DNA of 64,000 bases from Budorcas taxicolor (GCF_023091745.1 NC_068922.1:32282501-32346500); one strand, 5' to 3'. Shown: positions 33,710-46,117, counted from the stretch's first letter. Program-made: numbers and translations. Notes: generated from the sequence alone by a model not told the origin.

Positions 33710-33925
33710 AGCAGGATGGTGATAAGAGCCTGGGCTCTGAAGCCAGTCTGAGTCTGGATTCTGCCTCTGTTATTTACTAGCTGGCCCTTGGACTAGTGGC
33801 TTCATCTCTGTGTACTCAGCATCCTCATCTGGGAAATAGCGGCCGCATCAAAAGTTGGTTGTAAGGATCACATGAGTGAAAACTGGTAAATTGCTTAGAA
33901 TGGTACCTGCTGTCTAGTTAATACT
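33710..33925 (+). mobile_element. MIR-type ancient SINE
   Basis: The phrases agcctgggctctgaagccag, ttactagctggcccttggac and aaattgcttagaatggtacc are MIR core and tail. Confidence 0.8.
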
Positions 33926-33929
33926 GTTT

Positions 33930-34325
33930 TCTTGTTGTTCAGTCACTAAGTCAGGACTCTTTGTGACTCCATGGACTGCAGCACCCCAGGCTCCTCTGTC
34001 CTCCACTGTTGCCCAGGATTTGTTCAAATTCATGTCCATAGAGTCAGTGATGCTATCTAACCAACTTGTCCTCTGCCACCCCTTTCTCCTTTTGCCTTCA
34101 GTCTTTCTCAGCATCAGGGTCTTTTCCAGTGAGTTGGCTCTTTGCTCAGTGAGGTGGCCAAAGGATTGGAGTTTCAGCTTCAGCATCAGTCCTTCCAATG
34201 AATGTTCAGGGTTGATTTCCATTAGGATTGACTGGTTTGATCTCCTTGCTGTCCAAGGGACTCTCAAGAGTCTTCTCCAGCACCATACTTCGAAAGCATC
34301 AATTCTTTGGTGCTTGGCCTTCTTT
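33930..34325 (-). mobile_element. BovB 3' end, antisense
   Basis: Reversed BovB runs from cttgttgttcagtcactaag to gcatcaattctttggtgctt and ggccttcttta. The coding relic is fragmentary. Confidence 0.9.
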
Positions 34326-34394
34326 ATGAAATACTATTTAAGAGTTTATTGCTCTTACTTATAAACACTATTCCATATTTAGAACATTAGTTAA

Positions 34395-34615
34395 AACCTG
34401 AGTAAGAAATAGACCATGGCAGAGGAAATGATAATGGTTGTTGACTGTTACCATTATTTACTGTATATTCTATCTATAGCTCCATTTTACAAATGAGACA
34501 AATAAGACCCAGAGAGGCAACTCGTCCACAGTCACATGACAAGTAAGGTTGGGATCCAGGGGGCTGATTCTGCATCTGTGCTGTCACTGATGATGCTACA
34601 CTCCTTTGTAACAAA
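34395..34615 (+). mobile_element. MIR/L2-type ancient repeat
   Basis: The phrases ctccattttacaaatgagac, agacccagagaggcaactcg and cagtcacatgacaagtaagg are typical MIR/L2 text. Confidence 0.65.
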
Positions 34616-36195
34616 GGTCAAAATGAAAATCAGTTGCAAGTGCTTCCTTCTTTCAGCCAAAGAAGACGTGGAGAAAGATTCCTACCAGTTTTTTTAGGAT
34701 GAATCCAAAGGTATTCTCTTAACTTCCTTCCTTATAGGAAGGTGAGGATGTTACTAGCATTGTCAGTTTTCCCTAGCATCATGATTTTAAAAAGAAAACA
34801 GTGTCATTTCCCTCTTCTTTCCTCAAAAGTTGCTCAGATTCCCAGTTGGTGTCACCATTTTTGCAATCTGTTACTCTTACTGATCCCTGAGAAGTATGAT
34901 TGGAAGAGTGGCTATTTTTTCCTTCCTACTACAAAAGTCACAGAAACAGGCACTCTTTGGAATTGCAAAAGTCCATTTTTTTTCCCTCAGTTTTTGAAAA
35001 GATAAATTTGAAAATGAACTCAACTCTGAATCACCTGCAGTATCATGCCATTGGTTTTGAGGTTTAACTGAGGCTGATGTTAGCCCATAAATCATTCTTA
35101 CTATGAATCTGGGTAAAGTTAGACACGTATACAGCACCTGGGTTTAACATCAGACTCTTAAAAAAATTTTTTTTTGGTTCATTAGGGCCTGTGCTTTGTG
35201 AATAGGCACTTTAATTTTAATTTACTAAGGGGTGAAAAGTGTTAAACATGACTTAAAGGCACCATAATTAGAATTAATGAAGATTCTTGCTCAGAGTGTT
35301 CATGTCCTAAAAGTTATTTAATATATCAAGCTGTGGTTATCTTGGATTTATTATTAAGATAATTAAGTTATCCAGGCTGTCTTTGATTATAGTATAAACT
35401 CTTTGTACTCTTTGGCTGTGTGCTGTGAACAGATCCATCAATAAGAGAACTTCATTTCTCATAATAAACCTGGAAAAGCTACAGTTGTTAAAATCCTTTA
35501 CATTTCGTGCCCAGCATGAATTTATAGTTGATGATGATAATTAAGTTTTCATAAAAATTGGCTGTTTCCTCCCAACTTAATCTAAAGAAAGGAAAAAAAA
35601 AATCTGAGTTCTTTTGTCAGAGATGGAGAGGGAGAGAGAAGAGGAGAGCTGGTCATTTATTTTTACATCAGTACCTAAGCAAGTAAATTAATTTACTGGA
35701 AGAAAAATAGGAGGGTAGAAGCAGCAAGGCCTGCTGGCATTGAAGGATAGAACATTTGTGCTGTTCTTTTTAGGAGATTGTGCAAGAATGGCTAACTGTA
35801 TAAATTATTGGATTCTGCCAAGGTCAGGAGGAACTATGTACATCTGCAAGGAAGTGCTAGTCATCAAAGTGAAAAGCAGCTTGTGAGGGGTGGAACTGCT
35901 TCTTCAGTCCCATTACTTCTCTCTTCTACCCTCTTCTCTTCTTCCTCTCTTGATAATTCTTCATTTTCTTAAAGACATGTTCTCCCTGGCTATGTTTATG
36001 TACCTGGCAGTATTCCTAGGATGAACACCAAATGATAAGGGGATAACTGCCAGCTAGCTTTATTTTAGTGATCCCTCAGCCTGGCAGCTTTCATTCGGGG
36101 TTCAGGGTACCCCATCCTCCGAACTATCGGCTATATTCTGCCAAATGTATCCAGGACTCACCAGCTCTTCCCACCTAATTTTTATAGGCCACCCT
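34616..36195 (+). other. CACNB2 intron, repeat-poor
   Basis: No recognised repeat or exon. There is a purine-rich patch at about 35586-35650. Confidence 0.5.
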
Positions 36196-36207
36196 AGAGT
36201 ACCAACT

Positions 36208-36417
36208 GGGCTTCCCTGGTGGCTCAGATGGTAAAGAATCTGCCTGCAACACAGGAGACCTGGGTTCAATCCCTGGGTTGGGAAGATCCCTTGGAGAAAG
36301 GAATGGCTACCCACTCCAGTATTCTTGCCTGGAGAATTCCATGGGTAGAGGAACCGGGCGGGCTATAGTCCATAGGGTCACAAAGAGTTGAACACAACGG
36401 AGTGACTAACGCACACA
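36208..36417 (+). mobile_element. Bov-tA SINE with perfect 12-bp target duplication
   Basis: Flanks agagtaccaact occur at 36196-36207 and 36418-36429. The body is close to the family consensus (cttccctggtggctcagatg, gggttcaatccctgggttgg). Confidence 0.94.
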
Positions 36418-36429
36418 AGAGTACCAACT

Positions 36430-37280
36430 AGAGTCCTTTGTGCAGAAAGTTGAACCTTAGAAATCAACAAGTATTCTTGCACTTTGTAAGAAGCATCATT
36501 ATTTGGAGGGAGTGGGTAGGAGGAGGTTCAAGGGGAAGAACTTTGCAACTAATCTTGGATTTTGCTCATCAACCTGTGTATGCTGCAACTGTCAGGAAGT
36601 AATCCTGTCTCGTATAAGGGCTTCCAGGATACAAATCAGGATGACAAAATGGAATGAACCACACATTTAACAGAAGGTTGCATGACGCTTTTCGGAACAC
36701 GGTATTCTAAACACATTCCATTGCTTTCCAGTACCATGTTCTTGGAGCTGCTATTTTAGACCTTTTCTTCGTTCCGATTGGCTTTAAATATGAATGATTA
36801 ATCACAGAGACACACAGTCTATTTTTTAGTTTTGTTTTGCAGAAGACAGATTAAACTGTGATAATGATTACAGACTCCAGGCCTGTGTGGACTGATATGT
36901 TTAAGGTTGGGTAAATCTCTCAGCCCTGAAATACTGGCTTGTTGCCGTGTTAGGCTGTATTCATCACAAACACAACTATAAATAATAATGCAGTAGATTT
37001 ATTGCCACTGTGATTTCCTGTAAATGTCTTTATATCTTATTAAGCATTCATTTAGATTTTGTGAATGGCAGAATTGGTTCTAAGTTCTCTTAAGAACTCT
37101 TCTTAAATATGGCAGTATAAAAATATTGAGCCTTAAAAAACGTTCGCTGTCCTTTCCATGGTATATGCCTTTATGTTACTGAGAATGTTGTACATTTTTC
37201 TTTGAGTTGACATAAGTAATTTAGAAAGTATTTTTTAAAGTTTGATTTTGCACTTCAACAAATCACTAGCCTTAACATGT
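36430..37280 (+). other. CACNB2 intron, repeat-poor
   Basis: No recognised repeat. ctataaataa at 36976-36985 fits the MEF2 consensus on paper; function is unknown. Confidence 0.4.
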
Positions 37281-37284
37281 CTTT

Positions 37285-37625
37285 TTAAAAAATTTATTTT
37301 GAATTAGAGGATGATTGATGTACAATATGGTATTGGTTTCTGCCATACACCAGCATGAATCAGCCACAGGTATACATATGTTCCCTCCCTCTTGAACCTC
37401 CCTCCCATCTGCACCCATCCCACTCCTCTAGGTAGTCACAAAGCACCAGATTGAGCTCCCTGCGTCATACAGCAAATTCCCACTGGCTGTTTTACATATG
37501 GTAATGTATATGTTTCCATGCTACTCTCTCATTCATCCCACCATCTCCTTCCCCCACTGTGTCCACAGTTCTGTTTTCTGTCTGCATCTCCACTGCTTCC
37601 TTGCAAACTGGCTCATCAATCTTTT
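37285..37625 (-). mobile_element. Ruminant L1 3' UTR, antisense
   Basis: The phrases gattgatgtacaatatggta, gcaccagattgagctccctg and tcccactggctgttttacat are the reversed L1 3' UTR. Confidence 0.85.
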
Positions 37626-39140
37626 TGAAGATGCTTTTTGTAGGGGAACAAGGGCATGGTTCTACACCAGTCTTCCTCATTTTCAGTTTGTTTTCATGTA
37701 TTTGGAACACTTACCCTGTAAACTAGGTATGATTAAGGTTCCTCATTATTAGAATAATTTTGTGGATTGACAGTTTTTTATCTTTGCCTATCTTTTCCCC
37801 ACAGAGTTAAAAATACCAGTTTACAACCCAGAATCATTTCTGCAGGTGTTCTGAGACTTTAGACTCTGAGATACGTTTCAAATTATAATATACTTTCCTT
37901 TTATGCCCCATTTTCTTCCATTATTCGTCTTCTGCTTGACCAGTCCATGCAAAGTCCTAGCTAAACTCGCCCCCTAAATTAATTGAGAATGTACAAGTGA
38001 TCTAATATGGAGTAATTAGAATGACTAAGAAAATAGGTTTTCATTAAACAGTGAATTTCCAAGAAGTGTGTGTTTCTGCTGAACCCTGAACTTAAGGAAT
38101 CATGCTGAAATGGTTAGTTACTTCCCTCCAAGTTAATGATTCACATGTCTCAGGTCTTCACAGGCATCATACCCAAGTCCGGTCCAACCAAGAAATAGTT
38201 CTCTTTTCCCTGTTGTGTCTTTCATAGATGTAAATATCATCAGCATCTTTGTTCTCTATTGACATGTTTTGATATCTTCATACCTGATGATTATCAGATG
38301 CTAAGGAAATCCTCTTTGAGAGTTTGACTGATGTCTTGAAAATATTTGCAATAGTTTAACAATTACGTATTCCCATCTTATCATTTTTCCACATTCGTGA
38401 CCAAGTGTGTGTCTTTATTGCAAAGACCTGAGATGGAGAAAAGGAACTGATTGCCCCAGCCCTGCCCCAGAGCTTATCACAATGCTTCCTTTCACCCTCT
38501 GCTTATTTTAAAGTTTGAGAATAAAGGAGGGGGGAAAAAACGGGAAAATGATTCACTGAGGGAGGGGAGAACTTTTATAGAGTCTTCTATTGACTCGTAA
38601 TTGGGAGAAAATAGAAAGTTCTTCAGGAGGTCCCTTGCTACTATTTCATCATCTGTGTCATCCCTGTAAGCTAGTCCTGAATTTTAGAGGGTTATTTGGC
38701 TTAGGGCTTTACATCTCCCTTCATATTTCTTTATGTCTTTGATACACATAGAAAAGTACTAACTTCCGTTCCTTCTTATACTTGACATCTGGTGATAGAA
38801 GAGCCCAGGAGACAGCCTGACTCTTTGGACTTCTGACAAGGACACTTGAGCTAGACTGTTTTTCCTCTCCATCCTGAGTGTCTGGGCATTGTGACCTCAC
38901 CAGTTCCTCTTTCCTGGAAAGTGCTACTTTCTCTGACTCAGGGGTCTTTTTCATGTAGATGTAACCTTGAGGTTTACTCCCATGGGAAGATTTGTTAATT
39001 TCTTTGGCCCAGGTGCTGTTATCTCAAAATCGAAAAATGGCCAACCACTTTTTTTTTTTTTTTTAAGCAACCCTCTCCACCCAAAACAAGCAAGGAAACT
39101 TTTCATTTTAAAGAAAAATAACGTGGATAATGTATTCCTT
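37626..39140 (+). other. CACNB2 intron, nothing recognised
   Basis: Unique-looking sequence. A poly-T run lies at about 39049-39064 and a short G/A-rich patch near 38525. Confidence 0.5.
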
Positions 39141-39142
39141 TA

Positions 39143-39518
39143 CTAGAGCTCTCATAACAAAGTATTGCACACTGGGTGGCTTAAACAACAGAAATTTATT
39201 GTCTCACAGTTCTGGAGGCTAAGAATCTGAGATCAAGGTGTTGGCAAGGAAGGAAGAAGTTGTTCCAGGCCTCTTTCCTTGGCTTGTAGGTGGCTATCTT
39301 CATGTTTACATGGTGTTCTCTCTGTTGTGTGTCTGTCTACAATTCCCGTTTTTATAAGGACATCAATCATACTGGATTAGGGCCCATCCTAATGACCTCA
39401 TTTTAATTTAATTACCTCTCTAAAGACCCTGTCTCTGAATAAAGTCATATTCTGAGGTGTTGAGGGACAGAACTTCAACATATGAATTTGGTAGGGACAT
39501 AATCCAACTTGTAACAGA
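39143..39518 (-). mobile_element. MLT1-type MaLR LTR, antisense
   Basis: Reversed LTR: ctgggtggcttaaacaacag, ctcacagttctggaggctaa, ggcccatcctaatgacctca and acttcaacatatgaatttgg are landmark phrases of this old family. Confidence 0.85.
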
Positions 39519-40620
39519 TAGAAACACTTATATAATTAGCTTCATATATAATTTGTTTCCTTATAGCTCGAGTTTTTCACATAATAATAGACTTACACTA
39601 AAAAGCACTGACACCAAAACTGACAGAAAAACATTTTTTTGCTAGAATATTAAAGGAATAAAGAGATGCATTTCCTTCTTTACGTCAATGATTGATGTAG
39701 AAATGGAACAACCATGTAGTTTTGCAATCAACCTAATAAACTAACATCTTAATTATGAACCCACTTTAATTTTCTGTATCATTTCATGAACTTATATTTA
39801 GATGATTCAGTTTCTTCAGAGTATAAGATCTCTTCCTAAGACTTTGATCCCTTAACGCCAAGGACATGGCCAATATCTGTAAAATGATAAAAGGCCTGAG
39901 GCTTTTAAAGAGTCAACTTCTCGGTATAACCCAGAATCCAGTTCTCACTTTAGCATACGGGTAAAATGTGTACAAACTGTGGCACATCCACAGTAGATGT
40001 TTTCTTTGCACTTAGCTTCATGACAGCCATGAGTACACAGACATAGACATTTATAGATACATGTGTGAGTGTGTGTTCTGTGACCTAAGTTTTCCTTTTA
40101 CCCTTTCCCTCTCATTTAAAAGCAGCTATATTTTAAAATATAATCTTACACCTAAATCATACGTGTCAAGATTGGAGCTACTATTTTAAAATAATTTCTG
40201 TACTTGCATTTCTCACAGTGAATTATTGTTCACTGCATTCTTGGAGTTATGACTTCAAGCTTATAGATGTTTAATACCAAGAAAAATGAGGAATTAATGT
40301 CCTCATGTAATCTTTCTCTCTGGCAATTCTAGGGAGAGCTGCAGCAAGGAGAAAAGCCACATGGTGGGCCAGAATGCCCTGTTACGTGTTAGTGACTCGT
40401 GGGGAAAAAAAAATCAAAGCTCATAGGTCTTCTCTTGCTGATTTATTTGAGGATGCTTACTGGCTTGCCAAGGTGAGGCTTATACAGAAGAACATTATTT
40501 ACTTTCTTCTAAGTCTGATTTCAAGTGGTGTTCCCTGACTAAGCAGGATGTGTTTAAGGAGTCCAGATGAAATCCCTACGAACGATTTCACAGTCAAGTG
40601 TGTTGTTAGGATCGAAGCTG
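39519..40620 (+). other. CACNB2 intron, nothing recognised
   Basis: AT-rich unique-looking sequence; no exon or repeat assigned. Confidence 0.5.
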
Positions 40621-40624
40621 GACG

Positions 40625-40893
40625 TGAGCATTTTTATTTTTAAATTTATTTGTCTGTGCTGGGTCTTTGTGGCACTCAGGATCTTGCTGCTTCACGTGGG
40701 ATCTGTCGTCATGGTGCACAGACTCTCTAGTGTGGCATGTGGGCTCCAGAGTGCGTGGTCTCAGTTGGGGCCCTCAGGCTTGACTTGTTCCTTGGTGTGT
40801 GGGACCCTAGTTCCCCAGCCAGGGACTGAACCCATGTTCCCTGCATTGCAAGGCAAATTTTTAACCACTGGACTACCAGGGAAGTCCTAGGAC
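40625..40893 (-). mobile_element. CHR-type SINE, long form, antisense
   Basis: The reversed element ends accactggactaccagggaa and gtcc. Its poly-T side is at 40631-40655. Confidence 0.85.
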
Positions 40894-41390
40894 ATGTACC
40901 TTTTGGAAATAGTTCACAAGGGGTTCTGATGTTCTCTCATGATCAAGTACTATTACCTGAAAGGAATCAAGGGGTCAGAATGGATCATGAAGGAAAAAAT
41001 TAGGTTGACAGTGACTACTAGGAAAGTGGTAAACCAAGGCATGACTTACTGACATAGAAATGACCATTCCTGAACTTGTGGTATGTACTATGGTAGAAGA
41101 ACAGAAGAAAATCCTGTGTGAGCCCTGAATAAGTGATCTTTTATTCTGAATAGTAAGGAGAGAGTGCATCTGAGCATGTATCACCCAAATAGTTTTCAAT
41201 TTAAAATTTCAATTTAAATTTAACAACAATTTCAAATTGAAATTTTAAGTTAATTTGAAATTCCAAAGGTAAGTGTGCAGTGTGTTTCTGAGATGGTAAT
41301 TACCTTTTATGTGTGTGGAACCTGGGTGTATGGAGAGATGGATGAGAGGTGAAGTTGGAAGTGAAGGCATGATCTCGGGGGATCATGGGG
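40894..41390 (+). other. CACNB2 intron with AT-rich imperfect palindrome
   Basis: The segment 41197-41265 is built from alternating aatttaaa/caatttcaaattgaaatt units that are partly self-complementary. Nothing else is recognised. Confidence 0.5.
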
Positions 41391-41933
41391 TGCAATGGCT
41401 TGAAGCAGGCCCTTGTCTTCTTTGAAGAAAGAATTCAGCAAAGAGAGATTGTGAAGCAGGTAGAGCATTTATTAGAACCACAGTATGTGTGGAAGAACAC
41501 CCAGGTAGACTCAGTGAGTTATGCACTATAGGAGTGGCTTAAATCACTTATATGGCGGCAGTTTTCTGGGTTCCTTCTGGCCAATTAACTTGCTCCTGCC
41601 CATGTTTGATCTGACTCAGGGCCCTCTCCTGTGTCCACGCACATCTTTCAGCCAAGATGGATTCCAGTGCAAGGGTTTCTGGAAGCTTGGCAGGACACAT
41701 TATGGGCTGTCACCCCCTTCTCTTCTCTGACCCGTAAGGATCTGTTCTGTGGGCTGTGTGGTCTGGGCGGTCTCCTTGACCTCAAGAGTGAGAAAAATGT
41801 GGTTGCCTTATCTTTTTACTCAAGCAGGGCTCTGCTCCTGTTGTATCTTTATCAAGAAGTGCCTGGGACCCAGCTAACTCCTGCCTCAGAAGGGCACCAA
41901 ACCCCCGTGGCCTCTCTGTCGTGATGGATTACA
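41391..41933 (-). mobile_element. Solo LTR of an endogenous retrovirus, antisense
   Basis: Read on the minus strand it begins TGTAATCCATC and ends GCCATTGCA. It carries a CATATAAG promoter-like box and, further on, CTAATAAATG as the polyadenylation signal, in the right order for an LTR. The length is 543 bp. I saw no viral genes beside it and no clear target duplication. It resembles ruminant BTLTR1-class LTRs, but that family assignment is from memory. Confidence 0.78.
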
Positions 41934-42034
41934 GTGTGTTGTCCTGAGGTCTGGAAGGGTTTGCAAGAATGCGCTGATGAGTTGGCTAATTGGAAAAGCA
42001 ATCAGTGTCAAAGAAACTATTTGAATAAAGATGA

Positions 42035-42215
42035 TAGTGATCATTAACGTTTATTGAATGTGACGATGTGCCAGCCACTCTGATAGGCACTTTATTTCAT
42101 CATTAACATGCTCACTGAGGTGGGCACCATTAGTACCCCCATTTAAGAGAGGATGAGTTGAGGTTTAGATAGAATAGTAATTTGCTCAAGTTCATACACT
42201 TAAAAGTACATGGTA
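42035..42215 (+). mobile_element. MIR-type ancient SINE
   Basis: The phrases gtttattgaatgtgacgatg, ccactctgataggcacttta and cccccatttaagagaggatg are MIR-like. Confidence 0.72.
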
Positions 42216-42574
42216 TTTATTAAGTCAAATTGGTGTCCTCTTGGAAATGTTTAGGTGTTTGTTGGGCAATGAGAAACTTTAGACAATAGTGATGATGCTC
42301 AAAGTCTGGAAGAAAGTGGCATGGCTGTCCTGGGTCATTGGGCTGAAAGCAGCGACCTTGACTATTGACTAAGGGTGTAAGGCAAGGGGTCCAGTCTCCC
42401 GAGCCAGGACTCTGCCAACACTGGACATAGCCTTGGGTCCCAAGGGCTGAGGTGGCCTCAGGGTCCAGCACAATCAAAGACTCAGGAGGGTCATTTGTTT
42501 TGTATTGAATGTATATGGAGAGAGAGAAAGGTGTTCACAGTTAGGAAATCTGAGTGGAGGTTGTATAGGTATTA

Positions 42575-43030
42575 CTTTAAAAATTTTATTGAAATATAGT
42601 TGATTTGTGGTGTTGTGTTTAACTTCTGTACAGTAAAGTGTCTCAGGTATACGTACATACATTCTTTTTCTTTTTTCCATTATGTTTTATCACAGGATGT
42701 TAAATATTGTTCTCTGTGCTATACTTTAGGACCTTGTTGTTTGTCTATTCTCTATATAACTGTTTGCCTCTGCTAATCCCAAACTCCCGCTCCATCTCTC
42801 CTCCAGCCCCTCCCTCTTGGCAGCCACATGTGTGTTGTCTAGGTCTGTGAGTCTGTTTCTGTCTCATAAATCAGTTAATTTGTGTCACATTTTAGGTTCT
42901 ACATGTAAGTGATACCACATGGTATTTGTCTTTCTCTGTTTGACATAACTTCACCTAGTGTAAGAATCTTCAGGTCCATCCATGTTGTTGCAGTTGGCAT
43001 TATTTCATTCTTTTTTGTCGCTGAGTAATA

Positions 43031-43087
<57 letters not shown>

Positions 43088-43437
43088 CACATCTTTACTC
43101 ATTTGTTGATGGACATTTAGGTTGTTTCCATGTCTTGGCTATTGTAAATGATGCTGCTATGAACATTGGGGTGCATGTATCTTCTTGAATTTCACTTTTG
43201 TATGGATATATGGCCAGGATTGGGATTGCTGGATCATACGGTAATTTTATTTCTAGGTGTGCTTTTTTGAGGAAGCTCTATACTCTACTCCATAGTGGTT
43301 GTATCAGTTTACATTCCCACCAGTAGTGTCGGAGGGTTCCCTTTTTGCCACACCCTCTCCAGCATTTGTTGTTTGTAGGCTTTTTAATGATGGCCATTCT
43401 CACCAGTGTGAAGTGGGACCTCCTTATGGTTTTGATT
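42575..43437 (-). mobile_element. L1 3' UTR and ORF2 end, antisense
   Basis: A long reversed L1 segment (ttgaaatatagttgatttgt, gctatgaacattggggtgca, tttttgccacaccctctcca). It contains a GT microsatellite where other copies have a short TGTATATATG stretch. Confidence 0.88.
43034..43085. repeat. (GT)26 microsatellite inside L1
   Basis: Fifty-two bases of uninterrupted GT, likely polymorphic. Confidence 0.97.
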
Positions 43438-43785
43438 TATGCAGGTATTATTAATTGTGTCTTTTACTTTTTTTAGCTAGGGGCAAGAGGAAGACTTAAG
43501 GTGGGAGGATCTAGGCAGGGTGTGAGGTGGAATAAAGGGCCAAAGCTCTTGTGAGAGAGAACAGGACCCCAGGACCACAGTCAGAGTGGCTGCTGGTGAA
43601 GGCCTGCCCCACTAGGAGCGCAGAGAACAAGCAGTGTCACCCCTCGGGGAGTGCATAGCCATGACCTGCCTGCCACCTCCTCATAGATGTTTCTCGACTG
43701 AAGGACCTGACAAAGCAGAGCTGGCAGACAGAGGTTGATTCTTTCTACTGGCAACTTGATGAAAAGTTTCACATTTTTAAAATCC
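43438..43785 (+). other. CACNB2 intron, nothing recognised
   Basis: Slightly GC-richer unique-looking sequence; no exon supported. Confidence 0.5.
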
Positions 43786-43787
43786 TT

Positions 43788-44660
43788 GAAAAAAATGATT
43801 TACAGTGTTGTATTAATTTCTGCTGTACAACAAGGTGAATCAGCTGTCAGGTCAGTTCAGCTCAGTCGCTCAGACGTATCCGACTCTTTGCGAACCCATG
43901 AATCGCAGCACACCAGGCCTCCCTGTCCATCACCAACTCCCAGAGTTTACCCAAACTCATGTCCATCGAGTCGGTGATGCCATCCAGCCATCTCATCTGT
44001 CATCCCCTTCTCCTCCTGTCCCCAATCCCTCCCAGCATCAGAGTCTTTTCCAATGAGTCAACTCTTCGCATGAGGTGGCCAAAGTACTGGAGTTTCAGCT
44101 TTAGCATCATTCCTTCCAAAGAAATCCCAGGGCTGATCTCCTTCAGAATGGACTGGTTGGATCTCCTTGCAGTCCATGGAACTCTCAAGAGTCTTCTCCA
44201 ATACCACAGTTCAAAAGCATCAATTCTTCGGTGCCCAGCTTTCTTCACAGTCCAACTCTCACATCCATACATGACCACAGGAAAAACCATAGCCTTGACT
44301 AGATAGACCTTTGTTGGCAAAGTAATGTCTCTGCTTTTGAATATGCTATCTAGGTTGGTCATAACTTTCCTTCCAAGGAGTAAGTGTCTTTTAATTTCAT
44401 GGCTGCAGTCACCATCTGCAGTGATTTTGGAGCCCAAAACATAAAGTCTTTCACTGTTTCCACTGTTTCCCCATCTATTTCCCATGAAGTGATGGGACCA
44501 GATGCCATGATCTTCGTTGTCTGAATGTTGAGCTTTAAGCCAACTTTTTCACTCTCCTCTTACATATCCCATCCATCTTGGACCTCTCTTCCACCCCACC
44601 CCTCAATCCCACCCCTCTGGGTCATCACAGAGCACCAAGCTTAGTTTTCCAACAGATAAA
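43788..44660 (-). mobile_element. L1 3' end, antisense, split by BovB
   Basis: Short L1 parts at about 43788-43850 (atttacagtgttgtattaat) and about 44562-44660 (atcacagagcaccaagctta) flank a BovB insertion. Confidence 0.75.
43852..44558 (-). mobile_element. BovB 3' part, antisense
   Basis: About 700 bp of reversed BovB. The minus-strand relic includes GSKITADGDCSHEIK, LLLGRKVMTNLD and VVMYGCESWTVKKAG; it is open over 161 codons but lacks the catalytic part. It is inserted in an L1 tail. Confidence 0.93.
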
Positions 44661-45212
44661 ACCACATGCCAACACAATACAAGTAGATTTTCCTCATTGT
44701 CATCAAGTTGAAGGATAGAGGGTTTATAGCCCCTAAACAGCTGCTTCTCTGAATGTCATGTTGTGGCTTTTTCAGTGAATTTGTGCAAACCCTTTAAACA
44801 GGTTCTCTTAACAGCGGTTTCCCCTGGAGTAGGAGGAGTCCTTAGCAGTCTTAAGTGTTGAGAACCAGCCATTCTGTTGCTGCCTCAGGCCATATCTTTG
44901 TGGGAGAGCAGTTGTTTGAGAAAATGAGGTTATTTGGTTACCAAGAGACACTGCCCTTGACCCTATCTAATTACCCTCTTTTGGAAGAATTGCTTAGTAT
45001 CTGTTAGACAACTCTGCATGCTAATGGTCTTTGGGGAGCTGTTCACAATATTCCCATAAAACAGTTCAAAACAACTTCACTAGCATTTTCCACAGTTGCT
45101 CTCAACTGCAGTTAGTGTCAGCTGCAGGAAGCATCAGCATCCTGAAGATGTGGCATGTCCTATGAATATAATAAGCTATTTTAATGATTAAGAAATGATT
45201 GTACATAGCCAG
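44661..45212 (+). other. CACNB2 intron, nothing recognised
   Basis: Unique-looking sequence with no supported feature. Confidence 0.5.
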
Positions 45213-45214
45213 AT

Positions 45215-45475
45215 TTTTAAAGTTCTTATTAATTTACTGGCTGCACTGGGTCTTTGTTGCTGCATGCAGACTTCTTCTAGTTGCAGTATGTAGGGATTAC
45301 TCTCTAGTTGTGGTGTACAGGCTTTTTCATTGTGATGCCTCTGTTGTTGCGGAGCTCGGGCTCTAGGCACGTGGGCTTCGTTGTTCAGTGAAATCTTCAC
45401 AGACCATGAATTGAACCCATGTCCCTGCATCAGCAGGTCGGTTCTTAAACGCTGTACCACCAGGGAAGTCCAGCA
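45215..45475 (-). mobile_element. CHR-type SINE, long form, antisense
   Basis: The reversed element runs from taatttactggctgcactgg to ctgtaccaccagggaagtcc. Confidence 0.85.
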
Positions 45476-45538
45476 TGTAACCCGAGTTTCAAACACGATC
45501 ATTTCAGTACCGCACACCTGTGTTTAGTCTTTTTTATC

Positions 45539-45577
45539 CAAAAAAAAAAAAAAAAAAAGAGAGAGAGAGAGAGAGAA
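45539..45577. repeat. A-run plus (GA)n microsatellite
   Basis: About 20 A residues are followed by a GA repeat. Confidence 0.9.
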
Positions 45578-46005
45578 AGCAACTCTGGGCTCAGGGTTGA
45601 AGATATTGACACTTTCTTATGAAATGATGTCTCTGGTCATTTTTTGGTTGTTTATGAAAATGACCTGAGAAACAGACAAAGTATATCTGTACTTCTTGAC
45701 TCAGACTTTCTTTGTACTAAGTTTACTGGGCCTCAGTTACTCAAAGCTGCTTGTTCATTCACTGATTCATTTATTCACCAACAGGCACCATGTCTTTGCC
45801 AGGAATGGGGCCAGACAGAAATAGCAGGGTTCTTTCCAGTTATACGATAAACAAGTCCTAGGTGAGTGCTGCATGTAATGGACAGCATAGTGACTTGAGT
45901 TAACAATACCGTTATCTGTGTTTGAAAGTTGCTAAGAGAGTTAAGTCAACAGTCTCATCACAAGAAAACAAAAATTGTAACTTTACATGGTGGTAGATAT
46001 TAACT
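45578..46005 (+). other. CACNB2 intron, nothing recognised
   Basis: No gene or repeat assigned. Confidence 0.5.
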
Positions 46006-46007
46006 GT

Positions 46008-46117
46008 GTTCTTGCCTGGAGAATCCCAGGGATGGGGGAGCCTGGTGGGCTGCCATCTATGGGGTCGAACAGAGTTGGACACGACTGAAGCGACTTAGCA
46101 GCAGCAGCAGCAGCAGC
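46008..46117 (+). mobile_element. Bov-A2 SINE, 3' fragment
   Basis: It begins mid-monomer (gttcttgcctggagaatccc) and ends in six CAG units. attaact-like flanks on both sides suggest truncation at insertion. Confidence 0.88.
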
